Source: Oscillospiraceae bacterium (GTDB lineage: Bacteria > Bacillota > Clostridia > Oscillospirales > Oscillospiraceae). From it: 64,000 bases of DNA. The stretch lies in the NCBI GenBank assembly GCA_017434755.1, contig JAFRER010000003.1, forward strand, positions 186,001 through 250,000, in the 5' to 3' direction. Positions 53,433 to 63,223 of this stretch are shown here, one piece after another. Numbering within the stretch: position 1 is the stretch's first letter; each line of letters begins with the position of its first letter. The translations under genes were made by a program, and so were the position numbers. Under the pieces are notes generated by a model. It ran no database searches and was not told the origin of the DNA. It saw only the letters and a program-made list of their open reading frames with translations.

Positions 53433-55802
53433 TTATTTCAGTTCGACAATAGTCACGCCTGTTTCTCCCTCACCGAACACGCCGAGACGGAACGACTTCA
53501 CCAGTTTGTTCTTCTTAAGCATGGCATGTATCGCCGTCCTGAGCGCCCCGGTACCCTTTCCGTGAATGATCGTCACTTTCTCGAGTTTTGCCAGAACCGC
53601 ATTGTCAAGATACTGCTCTGCCACATAAACAGCCTCAGCTGATTCCATTCCCCGAAGATCGATCGAAGCACTCAGCGTTTCGCTCCGAAGGGTGTTTCCC
53701 GTCGAAACAGCGGAAGGTTTTTTCTGCGGCATTTCCTCTTCGAGGAGAAGCACGTCGTCCTGTGAAGCATTGATGTTTATGATCCCGGCACGAAGCTGCA
53801 GCGTTCCGTCTTTTGAAACACTGAGAACCTCGGCTTTTTTCTTCATCGACTTTATAAGGACCGTGTCCCCCGCTTTAACAGGCCTTGCGGAAACCGCTTC
53901 CTCCGTATCGGTATGATCAGCCGGGACGCTGACAGCATCAACAGCTTTGTTGAGTTTCGCCCTGAGAATGTTTCTCTCGCGGTTTATCGCGTCGATTTCC
54001 TGCTCTTCATCAGACCGCTTCCTGATTTCATCCAGCTCGGCGAATACCTCCTCCGCTGTATTTCTGGCCTCATCGATGATCCTTTGCGCTTCTCTTCTTG
54101 CTTTCAGATCGGATTTCTCCATCTTCACTTCAAGTTCCGCACGCAGCCTTGCCGACTTTTTCTCGTTTTCCGTGATCTGTCTGAGTTTCTGCGAGATCTC
54201 CGTCTTCTCCGATTCAAGTCTCATTCTGATAACATTCAGTCTTGAAATCGTATCCTCAAAGCTTTTTTCGGACGAAGCAACTCTTGCCTCCGCATCATCG
54301 ATCACCGCATCGTCCAGTCCGAGCTTTCTTGCTATTGCGAAAGCGTTCGATTTGCCCGGGAGCCCCATCACGATATGGTAAGTCGGACTTAGTGTTTCAA
54401 CATCGAATTCACAGGATGCGTTCTGCACCTTTTCATTATTCAGAGCGTAAACCTTAAGTTCGGCATAGTGCGTGGTTGCAGCGATCACAGCACCTTTTCC
54501 GCGGGCGGCCTCAATGATGGAAACGGCAAGCGCCGCTCCTTCCACCGGATCTGTCCCGGCGCCGAGCTCATCGAAAAGAACGAGCGATCTGTCGTCACAT
54601 TCGTCGAGGATGGTAACGATGTTTCTCATATGAGAAGAGAATGTCGAAAGATTCTGCTCAATGCTCTGCTCATCTCCGACATCCGCCATAATGTTTGAGA
54701 AAACAGGCAGATTGCTTTGATCATCAGCCGGTATATGCAGGCCGCACTGATTCATCAGGGAAAGCAGACCAATGGTCTTCAGCGTCACTGTCTTGCCTCC
54801 GGTGTTTGGCCCGGTGATGATCAGTGTGTCGAATTCATTTCCCAGCATGATATCAACGGCCACTGCTTTTGCCGGATCCAGCAGCGGGTGTCTGGCCTTT
54901 TTCAGATTTATTCCGCTTTCTTCGCCGAGAGCCTCGGTCCCGCGATACTGATAGGAAAGTTTGGCCTTTCCGAAAATGAAATCAAGCGTGGTCAGAAGGT
55001 TAAGATCCGAAACGATATCCGCCTCGTGCTCGGCACATGCGGCAGAGAGCATACGCAGGATCTTCTCGATCTCATTTTTCTCCTTTGAATAAAGCTCTCT
55101 GAGTTCATTGTTCGACTTGACGGCGGCGTTCGGTTCAATGAAAACGGTCATTCCCGACGAAGAGATATCATGTACAAGCCCCGGGATCTCGCTCTTGTAC
55201 TCGATCTTAACCGGAACGACGAACCTCCCCGATCTTGTCGTTATAATGGGCTCCTGCAGGTATTTTGCATAAGAAGGCGATGAGATTATCTTCTGGAGCG
55301 AACTTCTGATATTCGCGGATTCCGCCCTTATCTTTCTTCGGATGTCCGCAAGATCGGGCGATGCGTTATCCGCGATCTCGTTCTCGCTCAGAATGCAGGT
55401 GAAAATCCTCTCTTCAAGAAACCTGTTCACACTCAGCGCGGTAAAGTAGCTGTCAATGCAGGAACCGGCGAATTTATCATCGGCTATGTAGCTTTTCGTT
55501 ATGCGGGCGCTCTGCAGCAGCCTTGCGATGTCGAGCAGTTCCTGTGTACTCAGGCTTCCTCCGATAGAAGCCCGCTGGAGTGAATAACTCACATCCTTCA
55601 CCCCGTAGAAAGAAGGCGAACCCTTCAGAACCATCATATTCACGGCTGCACTGGTCTCAGAAAGCATGGATCGCACTTCTTCCTTCCTGAACGCCGGTTT
55701 CAGTGCAAGTGCTTTTTCCTTGGCAGGCTCACTCACGCAGCAGTCGGCGAGTCTGTGCAGGATGGTATTTAGTTCAAGTGTATCAAAAAACTTTTCGTTC
55801 AT
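53433..55802 (-). CDS. mutS2: MutS2 (ribosome rescue / recombination nuclease)
   Basis: 789 residues. Core and clamp domains, ATPase with GPNTGGKTVTLKT and VLFDELGAGTDP, a long coiled coil (about 515-615), KOW-like segment, and a C-terminal Smr domain (SIDLRGMESAEAV, IIHGKGTGALR). Splits stalled ribosomes in Bacillus and suppresses recombination. GTG 55808 overlaps the recO stop and ATG 55802 follows it; the ATG is preferred. Confidence 0.95.
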   Translation of the reverse strand: MNEKFFDTLELNTILHRLADCCVSEPAKEKALALKPAFRKEEVRSMLSETSAAVNMMVLKGSPSFYGVKDVSYSLQRASIGGSLSTQELLDIARLLQSARITKSYIADDKFAGSCIDSYFTALSVNRFLEERIFTCILSENEIADNASPDLADIRRKIRAESANIRSSLQKIISSPSYAKYLQEPIITTRSGRFVVPVKIEYKSEIPGLVHDISSSGMTVFIEPNAAVKSNNELRELYSKEKNEIEKILRMLSAACAEHEADIVSDLNLLTTLDFIFGKAKLSYQYRGTEALGEESGINLKKARHPLLDPAKAVAVDIMLGNEFDTLIITGPNTGGKTVTLKTIGLLSLMNQCGLHIPADDQSNLPVFSNIMADVGDEQSIEQNLSTFSSHMRNIVTILDECDDRSLVLFDELGAGTDPVEGAALAVSIIEAARGKGAVIAATTHYAELKVYALNNEKVQNASCEFDVETLSPTYHIVMGLPGKSNAFAIARKLGLDDAVIDDAEARVASSEKSFEDTISRLNVIRMRLESEKTEISQKLRQITENEKKSARLRAELEVKMEKSDLKARREAQRIIDEARNTAEEVFAELDEIRKRSDEEQEIDAINRERNILRAKLNKAVDAVSVPADHTDTEEAVSARPVKAGDTVLIKSMKKKAEVLSVSKDGTLQLRAGIININASQDDVLLLEEEMPQKKPSAVSTGNTLRSETLSASIDLRGMESAEAVYVAEQYLDNAVLAKLEKVTIIHGKGTGALRTAIHAMLKKNKLVKSFRLGVFGEGETGVTIVELK

Positions 55803-55804
55803 TT

Positions 55805-56548
55805 TCACTTAACGGACTTCCAGTAGTCCAATGTTGAAAATCTTCTGTCTGTATGTTCCAGGAAAAACGATTCACAGACTCTTGAAAGAAGCATCATGTT
55901 GTCTTCGGAGATCCTGAAGGAAATGTAGTTTTTCAGATTCGAAGAGAGGATAAATCGCATCGCCCTGAGAACACTCTCGTCAATATTCAGAGAGAAGCCC
56001 ATCGCCGCAGTGTGACACTTCCGGCAACACAGTCTCCCGTTTTCGATCAGGAAAACCGGTTCTTCAGGATCCTCTGCGCCACAGACACAGCAGCTATCCA
56101 CGTCCGGCTGAAATCCCACTGCAGAGATGAGTTTCAATTCAAAAGCCGCCTTTATCTGCTCCTGTGAGAAAAGATCATTGCTCAGGGCATACAGCGCATT
56201 CAGAATGATCCTTAAAATGCTCACGTCCGAAGCTTCTTCGATGCTCAGCACATCAACGGCATCGCAGAAATAGCAGGCAAGACTGTATTTTGTGATATCC
56301 GTACGGAGTCCCGTGAAATACTCGGAGACAGTTGCTTCCTTGACGGAGTATTTCCCCTTCCTGTAATCAAGCACAAAATCAGAATACGTCAGACTCTGCG
56401 TCGAGGCAGAGTACTTGCTCCGTTTGCTCAGGGCACCATGTGCGGAGACCGTGATCTTGCCGCATTTTTCCGTAAAGAGCGTGATAATGCGGTCAGCTTC
56501 CTTATATCTTGCTTCTTTGAGAATGAGGCCTTTCGTGTTGATATACAT
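55805..56548 (-). CDS. recO: DNA repair protein RecO
   Basis: 247 residues. OB-fold N-terminus (TKGLILKEARYKEADRIITLFTEKCGKI) and helical domain with a four-Cys zinc site (CCVCGAED, CCRKC). Loads RecA with RecR. Directly follows era by one base. Confidence 0.94.
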   Translation of the reverse strand: MYINTKGLILKEARYKEADRIITLFTEKCGKITVSAHGALSKRSKYSASTQSLTYSDFVLDYRKGKYSVKEATVSEYFTGLRTDITKYSLACYFCDAVDVLSIEEASDVSILRIILNALYALSNDLFSQEQIKAAFELKLISAVGFQPDVDSCCVCGAEDPEEPVFLIENGRLCCRKCHTAAMGFSLNIDESVLRAMRFILSSNLKNYISFRISEDNMMLLSRVCESFFLEHTDRRFSTLDYWKSVK

Positions 56549-56549
56549 C

Positions 56550-57437
56550 TCAGCTGTCTTTAAACCCGAAATTGTTCAGCATGATGTCAGAGTTTCTCCA
56601 GTTCTCCTTCACCTTCACCCATGTCCGGAGCATCACCTTGCAGCCGAAAAAGTCTTCTATGTCTTCTCTCGCAAGTGAACCGATCTTTTTCAGCATCGTA
56701 CCGTTCTTTCCGATTATTATCCCCTTATGCGAGGCCTTCTCGCAGTAAACAGTCGCCTCAAGATCCAGCAGACCGTTCTCCCCCTCGGTGAATCTGTTTA
56801 TCTCAACCGCCGTTCCGTGCGGGATCTCATGCTCCAGACAAAGCAGCATTTTTTCCCTGATTATTTCGGCACAGATCTGTCGTTCAGGCTGGTCGGTGAT
56901 CATATCATCCGGGAAAAAATGCGGGCCTTCTGCAGCGAATCTTTCCATCTCCGCAAGCAGTACGTCAAGTCCGTCGCTCTTTTCGGCCGAAACGGGTACA
57001 ACCGCATCGAATTCGTGCCGTTTGCTGTATACATCGATTACCTCAAGCAGTTTTCTTTTATCCACTGTATCTATCTTGTTGATCACGAGTATACATGGCA
57101 GCCCGGATGTGTCGATCCTTTCGATCAGCTCCTGTTCCGGCTGACCGACCGAGGCAACAGGCTCCACGAGCAGAAGAATGCAGTCGGCGTCAAAGACGGT
57201 GTTGCTTATGATCTGCATCATATAGCTGCCCAGCTTATTCTTCGGTTTGTGGAACCCCGGCGTGTCAAGCAGTACAAACTGTGTATCCCCATGCGTTACC
57301 ACGCCTGTGATCCTCGTCCTAGTTGTCTGGGGTTTATCTGAAACGATAGAGATCTTTTCCCCAACAAGGCGATTGATCAGAGTTGATTTTCCTACGTTTG
57401 CCCTCCCGCAAACGGATATGACTGCAGATTTTGTCAT
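56550..57437 (-). CDS. era: GTPase Era
   Basis: 295 residues. G domain with GRANVGKSTLINRL, DTPGFHKPKNKLG, NKIDTVDK and the C-terminal KH domain (KGIIIGKNGTMLKKIGS). Binds the 3' end of 16S rRNA during 30S assembly. Overlaps the ybeY stop. Confidence 0.97.
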   Translation of the reverse strand: MTKSAVISVCGRANVGKSTLINRLVGEKISIVSDKPQTTRTRITGVVTHGDTQFVLLDTPGFHKPKNKLGSYMMQIISNTVFDADCILLLVEPVASVGQPEQELIERIDTSGLPCILVINKIDTVDKRKLLEVIDVYSKRHEFDAVVPVSAEKSDGLDVLLAEMERFAAEGPHFFPDDMITDQPERQICAEIIREKMLLCLEHEIPHGTAVEINRFTEGENGLLDLEATVYCEKASHKGIIIGKNGTMLKKIGSLAREDIEDFFGCKVMLRTWVKVKENWRNSDIMLNNFGFKDS

Positions 57438-57916
57438 TCTTTCTCTCCCATGATGATCTTCTCCCGGTTCCTCATCTGCTTTTTCATCTCGCCCTCGTCC
57501 ACATGATCATATCCGAGCAGATGCAGAACAGAGTGCACTGTGAGGTATTCGACCTCTCTGTAAACGCTGTGACCGTATTCCCTGCCCTGCTGCTCGCAGC
57601 GGGGGACCGAAATGACAATATCGCCGAGATTGTATTTTCCTGACGTGTGATCAAATTCGCAGTTATCTGCATCGAAACATCCCGGCTCAAATTCGTTGAC
57701 GGGAAACGAGAGGACATCGGTCTCTGCGTCCACTTTCCGGAACTCGCTGTTGATTGCACGAATGCCCGGGCCATCTGTGAACAGAACACTTATCAGACAA
57801 GGCACATCCACATTCTCATATTTCATTGTTCTGCAGACGGCCGCCTTCACACGCCTTTTCAGGAATAAGTGCTTCGTATAGCATCCGCTGCTCGAATATT
57901 CAATCCTGTGTCTCAT
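57434..57916 (-). CDS. ybeY: Endoribonuclease YbeY
   Basis: 160 residues with the zinc motif HSVLHLLGYDH near the C-terminus and TDVLSFP upstream. Metal-dependent RNase in rRNA maturation. Starts on the last base of phoH. Confidence 0.95.
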   Translation of the reverse strand: MRHRIEYSSSGCYTKHLFLKRRVKAAVCRTMKYENVDVPCLISVLFTDGPGIRAINSEFRKVDAETDVLSFPVNEFEPGCFDADNCEFDHTSGKYNLGDIVISVPRCEQQGREYGHSVYREVEYLTVHSVLHLLGYDHVDEGEMKKQMRNREKIIMGEKE

Positions 57917-58908
57917 TATTTCTTTTGCCTTTTTTCAGTTTCATTTCTGGGCGGTCTGTTATTCTCGAACCTCTCGTATGCATCGATGATCTCCTGTACG
58001 AGCCTGTGTCGAACAACATCCTCTCCGGTGAGCCTGCAAATGGCTATGTCATCTATACCGTCAAGGACTTTCATCGCTATCTTCAAACCGCTGACTTTAT
58101 CTTCGGGAAGGTCGATCTGCGTGATATCACCGGTGATCACCGCTTTTGAGCCGAATCCGAGCCTCGTAAGGAACATCTTCATCTGTTCCCTTGACGTATT
58201 CTGCGCCTCGTCGAGGATAATGAAGCTGTCATCAAGCGTGCGTCCGCGCATGTACGCCAGCGGAGCAACTTCGATATTCCCTCTTTCCAGGTATTTCTGA
58301 TAAGTGTCCGCACCCAGCATCTCGAACAACGCATCATACAGCGGCCTGAGATACGGATCAACCTTGCTCTGCAGATCGCCGGGAAGAAAACCCAGTCTTT
58401 CGCCGGCCTCAACAGCCGGTCTTGTAAGGATTATCCTGTTCACGGATCCCGATCTGAACGCAGCCACAGCCGAAGCAACGGCAAGATAGGTCTTTCCCGT
58501 ACCGGCAGGGCCTATCCCGAGTGTTATGGTATTATTGGCGATGGCGCTGCAGTACTGGTTCTGCCCGACGGTCTTTGCCTTCACGGACTTTCCCTTAGCC
58601 GTCACGCAGATAACGTCATCGACCATCTCACAGACGAGATCTGTCTTGTCATCTCTGGCAAGTCCGATGATGTAGCGAACTTTCTGCGTATCGATGCTGT
58701 CTCCGCGGGAAGAAAGATAGAGCAGCGCCCCAAGCGCTTTCTCCGCAAAGAAAACATTCTCCGCATCCCCCGAAATGATGATCCTTCCGTCGCGGTTTAT
58801 CACATTCACGTTAAGCTCGTTCTCTATGATCTCAACATTCCTGTCAAACGAACCGAACACGGTGATCACCGTTTCAAGCCTGTCAGCCTCTATTATTCTT
58901 TCTATCAA
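57916..58908 (-). CDS. phoH: PhoH-family ATPase
   Basis: 330 residues from TTG 58908, chosen because AAAGGTGAT stands about eight bases upstream and the PhoH N-terminal domain begins there. A TTG at 58968 has no ribosome site and lies in a terminator tail. Walker A GPAGTGKTYLA, Walker B FIILDEAQNTS, VITGDITQIDLP. Heads the phoH-ybeY-era-recO-mutS2 unit; function is linked to RNA metabolism. Confidence 0.93.
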   Translation of the reverse strand: MIERIIEADRLETVITVFGSFDRNVEIIENELNVNVINRDGRIIISGDAENVFFAEKALGALLYLSSRGDSIDTQKVRYIIGLARDDKTDLVCEMVDDVICVTAKGKSVKAKTVGQNQYCSAIANNTITLGIGPAGTGKTYLAVASAVAAFRSGSVNRIILTRPAVEAGERLGFLPGDLQSKVDPYLRPLYDALFEMLGADTYQKYLERGNIEVAPLAYMRGRTLDDSFIILDEAQNTSREQMKMFLTRLGFGSKAVITGDITQIDLPEDKVSGLKIAMKVLDGIDDIAICRLTGEDVVRHRLVQEIIDAYERFENNRPPRNETEKRQKK

Positions 58909-58966
58909 TTGTGCATCACCTTTATCGTTTTTTATGATACTAACATATCCGCGCCTTTTTTGCCAC

Positions 58967-59005
58967 AAAAAACACAGAGCCGGAACAGGTGTGTTCCGGC
59001 TCTGT
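58967..59005 (-). terminator. Terminator after the phosphohexomutase gene
   Basis: Fourteen-base perfect stem (58974-58987 with 58992-59005), four-base loop, then GTTTTTTG. The phoH frame opens in its tail. Confidence 0.92.
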
Positions 59006-59022
59006 ATCGGATTGAGCAGAGC

Positions 59023-60753
59023 TCAGATCCTTCCTTCTTTGAGGTCCTGCGTGTAGGCAGTGTATTTTGCGACCTTATCCTGACACTCTTCCGAGTTTTC
59101 ACCGCGGGCAAGTATGTATACCTTGATTTTCGGCTCAGTTCCGGAAGGACGGATAATGAAGTTCGTACGGTCAGCAAGCTCAAAATAAAGAACATTTGAT
59201 CCGTAGAACGGCGTCCTGTCCACTTTCCCGAGATCCTTGACATAGACGGAGCCGTCCGCATAGTCTCTCATGCGAAACACATCGCAGCCGACGATCTGCT
59301 TCGGAGGATCCTCACGGAGTCTTGCCATAAGAGCACGCATGGCCTGAAGACCATCAACGCCCGGCATAACGAGATTTATCGTCTTTTCGGCAAAAAAGCC
59401 GTATTTTTCATAGAGCTTGTTTATCGCATCAAGAAGGGTCATGCCCCGATTGAAGTAATAGGCTCCCATCTCAGCTACCAGCAGAGAGGCTGTAACAGCG
59501 TCCTTATCGCGTACATAATCGCCCATCATGTAACCGTAGCTCTCTTCGAAAGCAAAGATATAGTTATATGACTTTGCCGCTTCCCATGATGCCACCCTCT
59601 CGGCCATGAACTTGAAGCCGGTGAAAGTGTCCTCAAAATGAACATTGTTATACTCACAGATGGCTCTCGCCATGCTTGTGCTCACTATACTGGAAAGAAC
59701 GCCGGGGTTCACAGGCATAGTGCCGGTCCTGAGACGGGAATTGATTATATAGTCTATCAGCAGCACGCCCATCTGGTTGCCGGAAATGGTCACGTATTCG
59801 TCACCTTTTCTGACCATGGTGCCGATCCTGTCGGAATCCGGATCGGTACCGATGATAAGATCACTGCCGACTTTCTTTGCAAGGTCCACCGCCAGATAGA
59901 AGCCCTCCGGATTCTCCGGGTTCGGGCTCTCAACAGTCGGGAAGTTGCCGTCGATCACCATCTGCTCGTCAACACAGTAGAGGTGTTTGATACCGAGCCT
60001 GTGCAGCGCTTCGGGAACGAGTTTATACCCGCAGCCATGGAACGGCGTGTAAACGATCTTCAGATCATCCGCTGCTTTGGCAACTGCCTCTTTGTCGATC
60101 GCCTGGTTCATCACGTTTTCAAGGAAGGCTTCGTCAGTCTCCGCCCCGATGATCCGGATCCTTCCGTCCGCGACCGCTTCATCAAAATCGCAGATCTTGA
60201 AACAGGTGAAGATATCGCTCGCAGCCATCTTGGCAGCGATCGCGTCCGCCTCTTTAGGAGGAAGCTGGGCCCCGTCGCTCCAATAGACCTTATACCCGTT
60301 ATACTCTTTCGGGTTATGGCTGGCCGTGATGTTCAATCCGGCGGTCGTGCGATAGTGACGAACGGCGAAACTGAGTTCGGGAGTCGGCCTGAGTTCATCG
60401 AAGAAATAGACCTTTATCCCGTTCGCCGCCATGACGCACGCAGCTTCTTTGGCGAAAGCAACACCGTTAAGACGGCAGTCGTGCGCGATAACAACACTCT
60501 TCTCCTCGGCCTTATCCTCAAGGATGACATCTGCGAAAGCCTGTGTAGCATGCCGGATGATATGGATATTCATGTTATGAAGACCGGTCTTCATGGTGCC
60601 TCTGAGTCCGGCTGTGCCGAATTCCAACGGAGCGAAGAACCTTTCCTCTATCTCTTTCTCATTGTCTGCGATGGAATTAAGCTCGGCCCATTCATCCTCG
60701 TTCAGTGCGGGATTATCAAGCCATCTTTTGTATTCCTCAAGATAATTGCTCAT
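59023..60753 (-). CDS. pgcA: Phosphoglucomutase/phosphomannomutase family protein
   Basis: 576 residues, the long alpha-phosphohexomutase type. Residues include EFGTAGLRGTM, the phosphoserine loop TASHNPKEYNG, metal site DPDSDRIG, sugar loop FEESYGYM and the phosphate-binding RPSGTEPKIKVY. Interconverts glucose-1- and glucose-6-phosphate for glycogen or wall glycans; PgcA-type in Firmicutes. The start overlaps the DUF2007 gene by 17 bases. Confidence 0.93.
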   Translation of the reverse strand: MSNYLEEYKRWLDNPALNEDEWAELNSIADNEKEIEERFFAPLEFGTAGLRGTMKTGLHNMNIHIIRHATQAFADVILEDKAEEKSVVIAHDCRLNGVAFAKEAACVMAANGIKVYFFDELRPTPELSFAVRHYRTTAGLNITASHNPKEYNGYKVYWSDGAQLPPKEADAIAAKMAASDIFTCFKICDFDEAVADGRIRIIGAETDEAFLENVMNQAIDKEAVAKAADDLKIVYTPFHGCGYKLVPEALHRLGIKHLYCVDEQMVIDGNFPTVESPNPENPEGFYLAVDLAKKVGSDLIIGTDPDSDRIGTMVRKGDEYVTISGNQMGVLLIDYIINSRLRTGTMPVNPGVLSSIVSTSMARAICEYNNVHFEDTFTGFKFMAERVASWEAAKSYNYIFAFEESYGYMMGDYVRDKDAVTASLLVAEMGAYYFNRGMTLLDAINKLYEKYGFFAEKTINLVMPGVDGLQAMRALMARLREDPPKQIVGCDVFRMRDYADGSVYVKDLGKVDRTPFYGSNVLYFELADRTNFIIRPSGTEPKIKVYILARGENSEECQDKVAKYTAYTQDLKEGRI

Positions 60754-61060
60754 CAGTAATACCCTCCGTGTTGTTTATTAAATTGACAGCATCTTCATAC
60801 ATGGATTCGGGAACAAACAGATCTGTGCCGAGGCCGCTCATTCCGAGGATCACCTTGCCGAACTCGCCATCACCGGGATAGTTCTTGATCACAGGTATTC
60901 CATAGGCCTCAAGCATGTTTACAAGCAGTTCATCCTGCATATCGTTTGCGCTCAGGTGGCAGAGAAAAACAGCTTTCTCTTTTTCACCATTATCACCCTT
61001 TGGCCATATATCCGTCAACGGTTTTTTATCTTTTTTATTAAAACCAAAAATAGTTCTCAC
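60737..61060 (-). CDS. DUF2007-type small protein
   Basis: 107 residues. After a Lys-rich N-terminus, residues about 28-100 match the DUF2007 putative signal-transducing fold (VFLCHLSANDMQDELLVNMLEAYGIPV, VPESMYEDAVNLI). No catalytic residues are evident. Between rlmH (two-base gap) and pgcA (overlap), so it is translated with them. Confidence 0.72.
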   Translation of the reverse strand: MRTIFGFNKKDKKPLTDIWPKGDNGEKEKAVFLCHLSANDMQDELLVNMLEAYGIPVIKNYPGDGEFGKVILGMSGLGTDLFVPESMYEDAVNLINNTEGITDEQLS

Positions 61061-61062
61061 CC

Positions 61063-61545
61063 CTATTTATTATACTTGGTCCCTTCGATTATGGTAAAGG
61101 CCCTGTAGATCTGCTCAAGCAGGACCACGCGCGCGAGATGATGCGGCAGTGTCATATCCGACATGCTCAGTCTCAGATCCGAACAGTTTTTGATAAGATC
61201 CGAAAGTCCGTACGAACCGCCAATAATAAACGCAAGTCTGGATCTTCCTGAAAGAAACACGCTTTTCAGTTCTTCTGCAAATGCAGAACTGTCAAATCTC
61301 TTTCCCTCTATACACAGGGAAATGATATACTGGTCTTTCTTAAGAAAACTCTTTATCCTGTTTGCTTCATCCGAAAGCGCGAATTCTATCTCCTTCTCTG
61401 AAGGAGCGGCCGGGAGCCTGTGCTCCGGTACTTCAATAACGGAGACACGGCAGGAGCCTGAAAGCCTCTTGATGTATTCGGCAGCCGCTTCCTGAAAGTA
61501 TTTTTCTTTATTCTTTCCGACACATATAAGAGATATTTCAACCAT
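61063..61545 (-). CDS. rlmH: 23S rRNA (pseudouridine-1915-N3)-methyltransferase
   Basis: 160 residues. SPOUT methyltransferase with the deep trefoil knot motif FIIGGSYGLSDLI and the LPHHLARVVLLEQIYRAF tail. Methylates pseudouridine 1915 in the 50S. ATG 61545 (or 61551) comes one to seven bases after the T run of the murA terminator and has no ribosome site. Confidence 0.95.
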   Translation of the reverse strand: MVEISLICVGKNKEKYFQEAAAEYIKRLSGSCRVSVIEVPEHRLPAAPSEKEIEFALSDEANRIKSFLKKDQYIISLCIEGKRFDSSAFAEELKSVFLSGRSRLAFIIGGSYGLSDLIKNCSDLRLSMSDMTLPHHLARVVLLEQIYRAFTIIEGTKYNK

Positions 61546-61552
61546 CGTCATC

Positions 61553-61584
61553 AAAAAGCAAAAGTGCTCTGTGGAGAGCACTTT
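61553..61584 (-). terminator. Terminator after murA, ending at rlmH
   Basis: Ten-base perfect stem (61561-61570 with 61575-61584), four-base loop, then TGCTTTTTG on the minus strand directly ahead of the rlmH ATGs. Confidence 0.88.
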
Positions 61585-61590
61585 GCCGAA

Positions 61591-62898
61591 TCAGCTTATA
61601 TAAACGATCCTGTCCGGTGATGCATCGTCATCCGGGAAATCGACGATCCTTATATCCGCGCCGAGATCTCTCAGTTTTCCCGCAAAGTTCTCATATCCGC
61701 GTTCAATGAACTGGATATCATTGATGATCGTCTGACCGGAAGCACAGATACCCGCGATCGTCATAGCCGCACCGGCTCTGAGGTCACATGCGTAAACTTC
61801 GGCTCCGGAGAGCTTATGCGGTCCTTCTACTACGGAAACACGACCGTCGACCTGGATCTCCGCCCCCATTTTTCTCAATTCACTGACATATTTGAACCTG
61901 TTGTCATATATCCCTTCGGTAATGACGGAAGTTCCCTGTGCCATGCAGAGAAGGGCGGAAAACTGGGGCTGCATATCCGTAGGAAATCCCGGATAAGGAA
62001 GTGTTTTGATGTTGACCTTTTTCAATCCGCCCGAAGGCGCTTTTACCATTACGGAGTCTTCATTCTCAAGGACGATCGTTCCGGTTTCACGAAGCTTTGC
62101 AGAGATGCATTCAAGGTGTTTCGGGATAACGTTCTTGATGAGGATCTCTCCGCCGGACGCCGCGGCTGCAACCATGAAAGTGCCGGCCTCGATCTGATCC
62201 GGAATGATGGAATAGAATCCGCCGTGAAGAGACTCCACACCGTTGATCTTTATGGTATCGGTTCCTGCTCCGCGAACATCCGCGCCCATGGAATTGAGGA
62301 AGTTGGCAAGATCAACGATGTGCGGTTCTCTTGCCGCATTCTCGATGATAGTCCTCCCCTGAGCGAGGACCGCAGCAAGGATGATGTTCATCGTAGCGCC
62401 GACGGACACCTTATCCAGATAGATCTTTGAACCGTGAAGCTTGCCGTCGGCAGCAACAGCGGTGATATAACCGTTTCTCACGGTCATATCGGCACCAAGC
62501 GCGGAAATGCCTTTAATGTGCTGCTCGATCGGTCTCACGCCGAAATTACATCCGCCGGGCATCGTCGTCTTCGCATAGCCGAATCTGCCGAGCATTGCGC
62601 CGATAAGATAATATGACGCACGTATTTTCCTTGTTAATTCATAAGGTGCGTCAACATACTTTACATTGCTGCAGTCGATCTCGATCGTGGAATTGTTTAT
62701 GAAACTGATCTTAGCTCCCATCTGACTGAGGATCGTGAGGAGCTTATCCGTATCACTGATATGCGGAATATTCTCAATCCGGCATACTCCGTTTACAAGA
62801 AGCGCTGCCGGAATAATAGCAACAGCAGCATTTTTGGCTCCGCTGACAGTTACTTCACCGTATAATGGCCTGCCGCCGTTGATCACATACTTTTCCAT
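61591..62898 (-). CDS. murA: UDP-GlcNAc 1-carboxyvinyltransferase
   Basis: 435 residues. First step of peptidoglycan synthesis. Catalytic Cys117 is in MPGGCNFGVRP, so the fosfomycin target is intact; SGAKNAAVAIIPA at the N-terminus. A weak AGG lies 11-12 bases before ATG 62898. Expressed from the promoter at 62945-62973. Confidence 0.97.
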   Translation of the reverse strand: MEKYVINGGRPLYGEVTVSGAKNAAVAIIPAALLVNGVCRIENIPHISDTDKLLTILSQMGAKISFINNSTIEIDCSNVKYVDAPYELTRKIRASYYLIGAMLGRFGYAKTTMPGGCNFGVRPIEQHIKGISALGADMTVRNGYITAVAADGKLHGSKIYLDKVSVGATMNIILAAVLAQGRTIIENAAREPHIVDLANFLNSMGADVRGAGTDTIKINGVESLHGGFYSIIPDQIEAGTFMVAAAASGGEILIKNVIPKHLECISAKLRETGTIVLENEDSVMVKAPSGGLKKVNIKTLPYPGFPTDMQPQFSALLCMAQGTSVITEGIYDNRFKYVSELRKMGAEIQVDGRVSVVEGPHKLSGAEVYACDLRAGAAMTIAGICASGQTIINDIQFIERGYENFAGKLRDLGADIRIVDFPDDDASPDRIVYIS

Positions 62899-62944
62899 GC
62901 TTACCAACCTAACCGTCAGTTCATTCGTTTACTGACAACTATAT

Positions 62945-62973
62945 ATAGTATCATAAAACAGGAAGAAAGGCAA
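62945..62973 (-). promoter_or_regulatory. Sigma-A promoter of murA
   Basis: TTGCCT (62973-62968), 17-base spacer, TACTAT (62950-62945), about 47 bases before the murA ATG. Confidence 0.6.
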
Positions 62974-63171
62974 TATATGCAGTCTGCTCGGGTCATCACT
63001 TTACATAATTCAGTTGCTTCGCTCTTATACTATAACACCAAACCATTTTGTGTTCCACAATTATTTGTTATTTTAAGACCAAAAATCAATTATTTATACT
63101 AAATGTTGTGGTTGAGTGTTCTTTTTAACATCCGGAAGCAGATTCATTTACAATTCAGTTACACTTTATTC

Positions 63172-63200
63172 TTCCGTTTTATCGAAAATTATGGTAATAT
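63172..63200 (+). promoter_or_regulatory. Candidate promoter of smpB
   Basis: TAATAT (63195-63200) with TTCCGT (63172-63177) 17 bases upstream; the -35 is poor. About 23 bases before smpB. Confidence 0.4.
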
Positions 63201-63223
63201 ACCAGCGGATGTGATGTGATACT

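Larger units (their letters stand above)
62899..63223. other. Divergent intergenic region murA-smpB
   Basis: 325 bases, AT-rich. It holds the murA promoter, a candidate smpB promoter and a small TTGTG-TTC-CACAA inverted repeat near 63048-63060. No frame looks coding and no known riboswitch is recognised. Confidence 0.5.
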
